A stretch of 64,000 nucleotides of DNA, from positions 278,971-342,970 of the forward strand of contig NZ_LMFA01000026.1 of the NCBI RefSeq assembly GCF_001426565.1. Reading direction: 5' to 3'. Both the position numbers and the translations under genes were made by a program. The notes below the pieces were generated by a model. It did not search any database, was not told where the DNA came from, and saw only the letters and a list, made by a program, of their open reading frames with translations. Shown here one piece after another: positions 62,126-64,000 of the stretch (its first letter is position 1; each line of letters opens with the position of its first letter). This DNA comes from Rhizobium sp. Root482 (GTDB lineage: Bacteria; Pseudomonadota; Alphaproteobacteria; Rhizobiales; Rhizobiaceae).

Positions 62126-63206
62126 CACAACCCCCGCCGCGTCCTCTGCCGCCGGCGCCGCCAGGATCTGGAGCCGCGAAGACGACGACATATTGGTCTG
62201 CGTCGATGTGCATCAGGAAACGCATGACGTGAAGACCTTCACGCTCGCCTGTCCGGAGGGAAAGCATTTCGGCTTCGAAGCAGGCCAGTATTTCCTGTTC
62301 GACTTCGAGCTCGGCGGCGGCATCGAAAGCCGCTGCTACAGCATATCCTCCTCGCCCCATCGCAAGAATGCCTTTTCGATCACGGTCAAGCGCGTGGCAG
62401 GCGGAAAAGTGTCGAACTGGCTGCACGACACGCTCCAGGTCGGATCTCGCGTGAAGGCGAACGGTCCGCTCGGGATCTTCGCACGGCCGCGAGGCACCGG
62501 CGGCAAGCTTCTTCTTCTCTCCGGCGGCTCGGGCATCACGCCTGTCATGTCCATGGTGCGGGAACTTGCCGACAGCTGCGAGCCGGCCGACATCGTCTTC
62601 CTGCACGCCGGAAGGTCGCCGAAGGATCTGATCTTCCGGGAAGAGCTTTCTTTCCTGGCAAAGAGGATCAAGGGATTGCGCCTCTATATGCTTCCGGAGG
62701 TCCTTGCCGGCGAGCCGTCCTGGCCTGGGCTTTCCGGCCGGATTTCTGCTGAACTCATGGCGCTTACGGTGCCCGATATCGCCGAGCGAACCGTCCTGTG
62801 CTGCGGCCCCGCGCCCTTTATGGCCGCAGCCCGCAAAGTGGTTTCCGATCTCGGCGTGCCGGTCTCGAACTATATCGAGGAAAGCTTCGATGCCGCCGTG
62901 CTCGACGAAGCCCCGCCCGCTCCGGCCGAGATGCCACAGGTCGCCCTGTTCCAGGTGGAATTCGCCAAGCAGTCCCGAAAGATCGAAATATCCGGAGAAC
63001 AGACGATTCTCTCCTGCGCCAAAAAAGCCGGCGTCAGGATCCCGTCATCCTGCGCCAATGGCGTTTGCGGCACGTGCAAGTCGAAGCTCCTGTCCGGGGC
63101 GGTGGACATGAAGCACAATGGCGGGATCCGGCAGAGGGAGATCGATGCCGGCCTGTTCCTGCCCTGCTGCTCCAGGCCGCTCAGCGACCTGGTGATCGAT
63201 CGTTAG
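62115..63206 (+). CDS. gbcB: Oxygenase reductase GbcB-like (FAD/NAD, plant-type 2Fe-2S)
   Basis: A 363-residue reductase. FAD-binding barrel (FEAGQYFLFDFELGGGIESRCYSISSSP), NAD domain (LLLLSGGSGITPVMSMVREL; VLCCGPAPFMAAARKVV), then a C-terminal ferredoxin domain with cysteines in SSCANGVCGTCKSKL and FLPCC. It passes electrons from NADH to the Rieske centre of the oxygenase. The start overlaps the gbcA end by eleven bases, so the two are coupled. Same domain order as Pseudomonas GbcB. Confidence 0.87.
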   Translation: MDISTTPAASSAAGAARIWSREDDDILVCVDVHQETHDVKTFTLACPEGKHFGFEAGQYFLFDFELGGGIESRCYSISSSPHRKNAFSITVKRVAGGKVSNWLHDTLQVGSRVKANGPLGIFARPRGTGGKLLLLSGGSGITPVMSMVRELADSCEPADIVFLHAGRSPKDLIFREELSFLAKRIKGLRLYMLPEVLAGEPSWPGLSGRISAELMALTVPDIAERTVLCCGPAPFMAAARKVVSDLGVPVSNYIEESFDAAVLDEAPPAPAEMPQVALFQVEFAKQSRKIEISGEQTILSCAKKAGVRIPSSCANGVCGTCKSKLLSGAVDMKHNGGIRQREIDAGLFLPCCSRPLSDLVIDR

Positions 63207-63251
63207 TGGAAGACCGGCCTCCCACTGATGATGCGCAGATGAGAAAATTTT

Positions 63252-63277
63252 CGGCGGATGCGAACAGGCGTCCGCCG
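63252..63277 (-). terminator. Terminator hairpin between gbcB and the formaldehyde dehydrogenase
   Basis: CGGCGGA (63252-63258) and TCCGCCG (63271-63277) form a stem; on the minus strand it is followed by AAAATTTT, which fits termination of the leftward dehydrogenase gene. Confidence 0.6.
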
Positions 63278-63310
63278 GCTGTCATTGCAGAGCCCGGATC
63301 GTCGCCGTCG

Positions 63311-64000
63311 TCAGTACACCACCACGCTCCTGATGCTTTCCCCGGCATGCATGAGATCGAAGCCCTTGTTGATATCCTCAAGCGGCATGGTGTGGGTGAT
63401 CATCGGATCGATCTGGATCTTGCCCTCCATGTACCAATCGACGATCTTCGGCACATCGGTGCGGCCGCGCGCGCCGCCAAACGCGGTGCCCATCCAGGTG
63501 CGGCCGGTGACGAGCTGGAACGGACGGGTGGAGATTTCCTGGCCGGCGCCGGCAACGCCGATGATCACCGATTTGCCCCAGCCGCGATGGGATGCCTCCA
63601 GCGCCTGGCGCATCACCTTGGTATTGCCGGTGCAGTCGAAGGTGTAGTCGGCCCCGCCGATCGTGTCGCCGTTGCGCTTCGTCATGTTGACGAGATAGGG
63701 GACGATGTCGCCCTCGACCTCCTTCGGATTGACGAAATGCGTCATGCCGAACTTTTCGCCCCAGGCCTTGCGGTCCGGATTGATATCGACGCCGATGATC
63801 ATGTCGGCGCCGGCCAGACGCAAACCCTGCAGCACGTTGAGACCGATGCCGCCGAGGCCGAAGACGATGGCGGTCGCGCCGATCTCGACCTTGGCCGTGT
63901 TGATGACCGCACCGATGCCGGTGGTGACGCCGCAGCCGATATAGCAGATCTTGTCGAAGGGCGCGTCGGGATTGACCTTGGCCAGCGCAATCTCCGGCAG
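63311..64000 (-). CDS. S-(hydroxymethyl)glutathione dehydrogenase/class III alcohol dehydrogenase, C-terminal 229 residues
   Basis: The frame is open to the right edge, so the N-terminus is missing. Visible are the NAD-binding CYIGCGVTTGIGA and GLGGIGLNVLQGLRLAGA, then GVDINPDRKAWGEKFG, FDCTGNTKVMRQALEASHRGWG and GRTWMGTAFGGARGRTDVP, a run typical of class III zinc alcohol dehydrogenases. The enzyme oxidises the glutathione adduct of formaldehyde to S-formylglutathione. It converges on the gbcAB-like operon, which would generate formaldehyde. The catalytic zinc ligands lie outside the window. Confidence 0.93.
   Translation of the reverse strand: MPEIALAKVNPDAPFDKICYIGCGVTTGIGAVINTAKVEIGATAIVFGLGGIGLNVLQGLRLAGADMIIGVDINPDRKAWGEKFGMTHFVNPKEVEGDIVPYLVNMTKRNGDTIGGADYTFDCTGNTKVMRQALEASHRGWGKSVIIGVAGAGQEISTRPFQLVTGRTWMGTAFGGARGRTDVPKIVDWYMEGKIQIDPMITHTMPLEDINKGFDLMHAGESIRSVVVY

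Overview
The window is about 64 kb of GC-rich, tightly packed bacterial chromosome. Gene content and codon use point to an alphaproteobacterium of the order Hyphomicrobiales, most likely a Rhizobiaceae member. The supporting signs are a rhizobial-type hut cluster with HutF/HutG, a thiCOSGED operon behind a TPP riboswitch, repeated GGAAC-N16/17-(C/T/G)GTT promoter-like sites typical of the alphaproteobacterial general stress response, and short palindromic intergenic repeats. I see no phage, insertion sequence, CRISPR array, rRNA or tRNA. The genus is inference.

Layout, left to right. 0-4 kb: the end of a ModE-like regulator, a short-chain dehydrogenase, an FAD-dependent amine/amino-acid oxidoreductase, PurU and a 46-residue basic protein. 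4-13.9 kb: the complete histidine-utilisation cluster, hutC and hutF leftward and hutI-hutH-hutG-hutU, a YjiH-type membrane protein and hutD rightward. It converts histidine to glutamate through formiminoglutamate and formylglutamate. 13.9-19.2 kb: a TetR repressor with two palindromic operators, divergent from an RND multidrug efflux adaptor/pump pair. 19.2-20.9 kb: small stress-type genes. 20.9-33 kb: a leftward branched-chain amino-acid catabolic cluster (branched-chain keto-acid dehydrogenase E1a-E1b-E2-E3, acyl-CoA dehydrogenase, thiolase, HSD10-like dehydrogenase, 3-hydroxyisobutyryl-CoA hydrolase, 3-hydroxyisobutyrate dehydrogenase, enoyl-CoA hydratase), with a divergent AraC regulator. 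33-38.6 kb: TPP riboswitch and thiC-thiO-thiS-thiG-thiE-thiD. 38.5-47 kb: an AI-2E-type exporter with a large soluble tail, an orphan GAF histidine kinase, an SLC13 permease, then a second group of small stress proteins and an isochorismatase-like hydrolase. 46.6-48 kb: a MarR regulator and an alpha/beta hydrolase. 48-55.7 kb: a ROK regulator with an ABC sugar importer, a SIS-domain sugar isomerase/deglycase and a PfkB kinase, probably for an amino sugar or Amadori compound. 55.7-59.8 kb: an ABC-F ATPase and an ECF42 sigma factor with its DGPF partner and an SRPBCC protein. 59.8-64 kb: a LysR regulator, a glycine-betaine-monooxygenase-like Rieske oxygenase/reductase pair and the C-terminal part of a glutathione-dependent formaldehyde dehydrogenase.

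The metabolic theme is catabolism of nitrogen-rich compounds (histidine, valine/isoleucine, probably glycine betaine, a probable glycated or amino sugar), with disposal of the formaldehyde and formate that some of these pathways release. A second theme is stress physiology: seven promoter-like GGAAC sites lie in front of small, often membrane-anchored or disordered proteins and one transporter.

The most unusual observation is a palindromic mosaic repeat present twice. One copy lies between hutH and hutG. The other lies inside the open reading frame of the E2 gene bkdB, where it is read through in frame as about 42 residues of the linker between the lipoyl and E3-binding domains.
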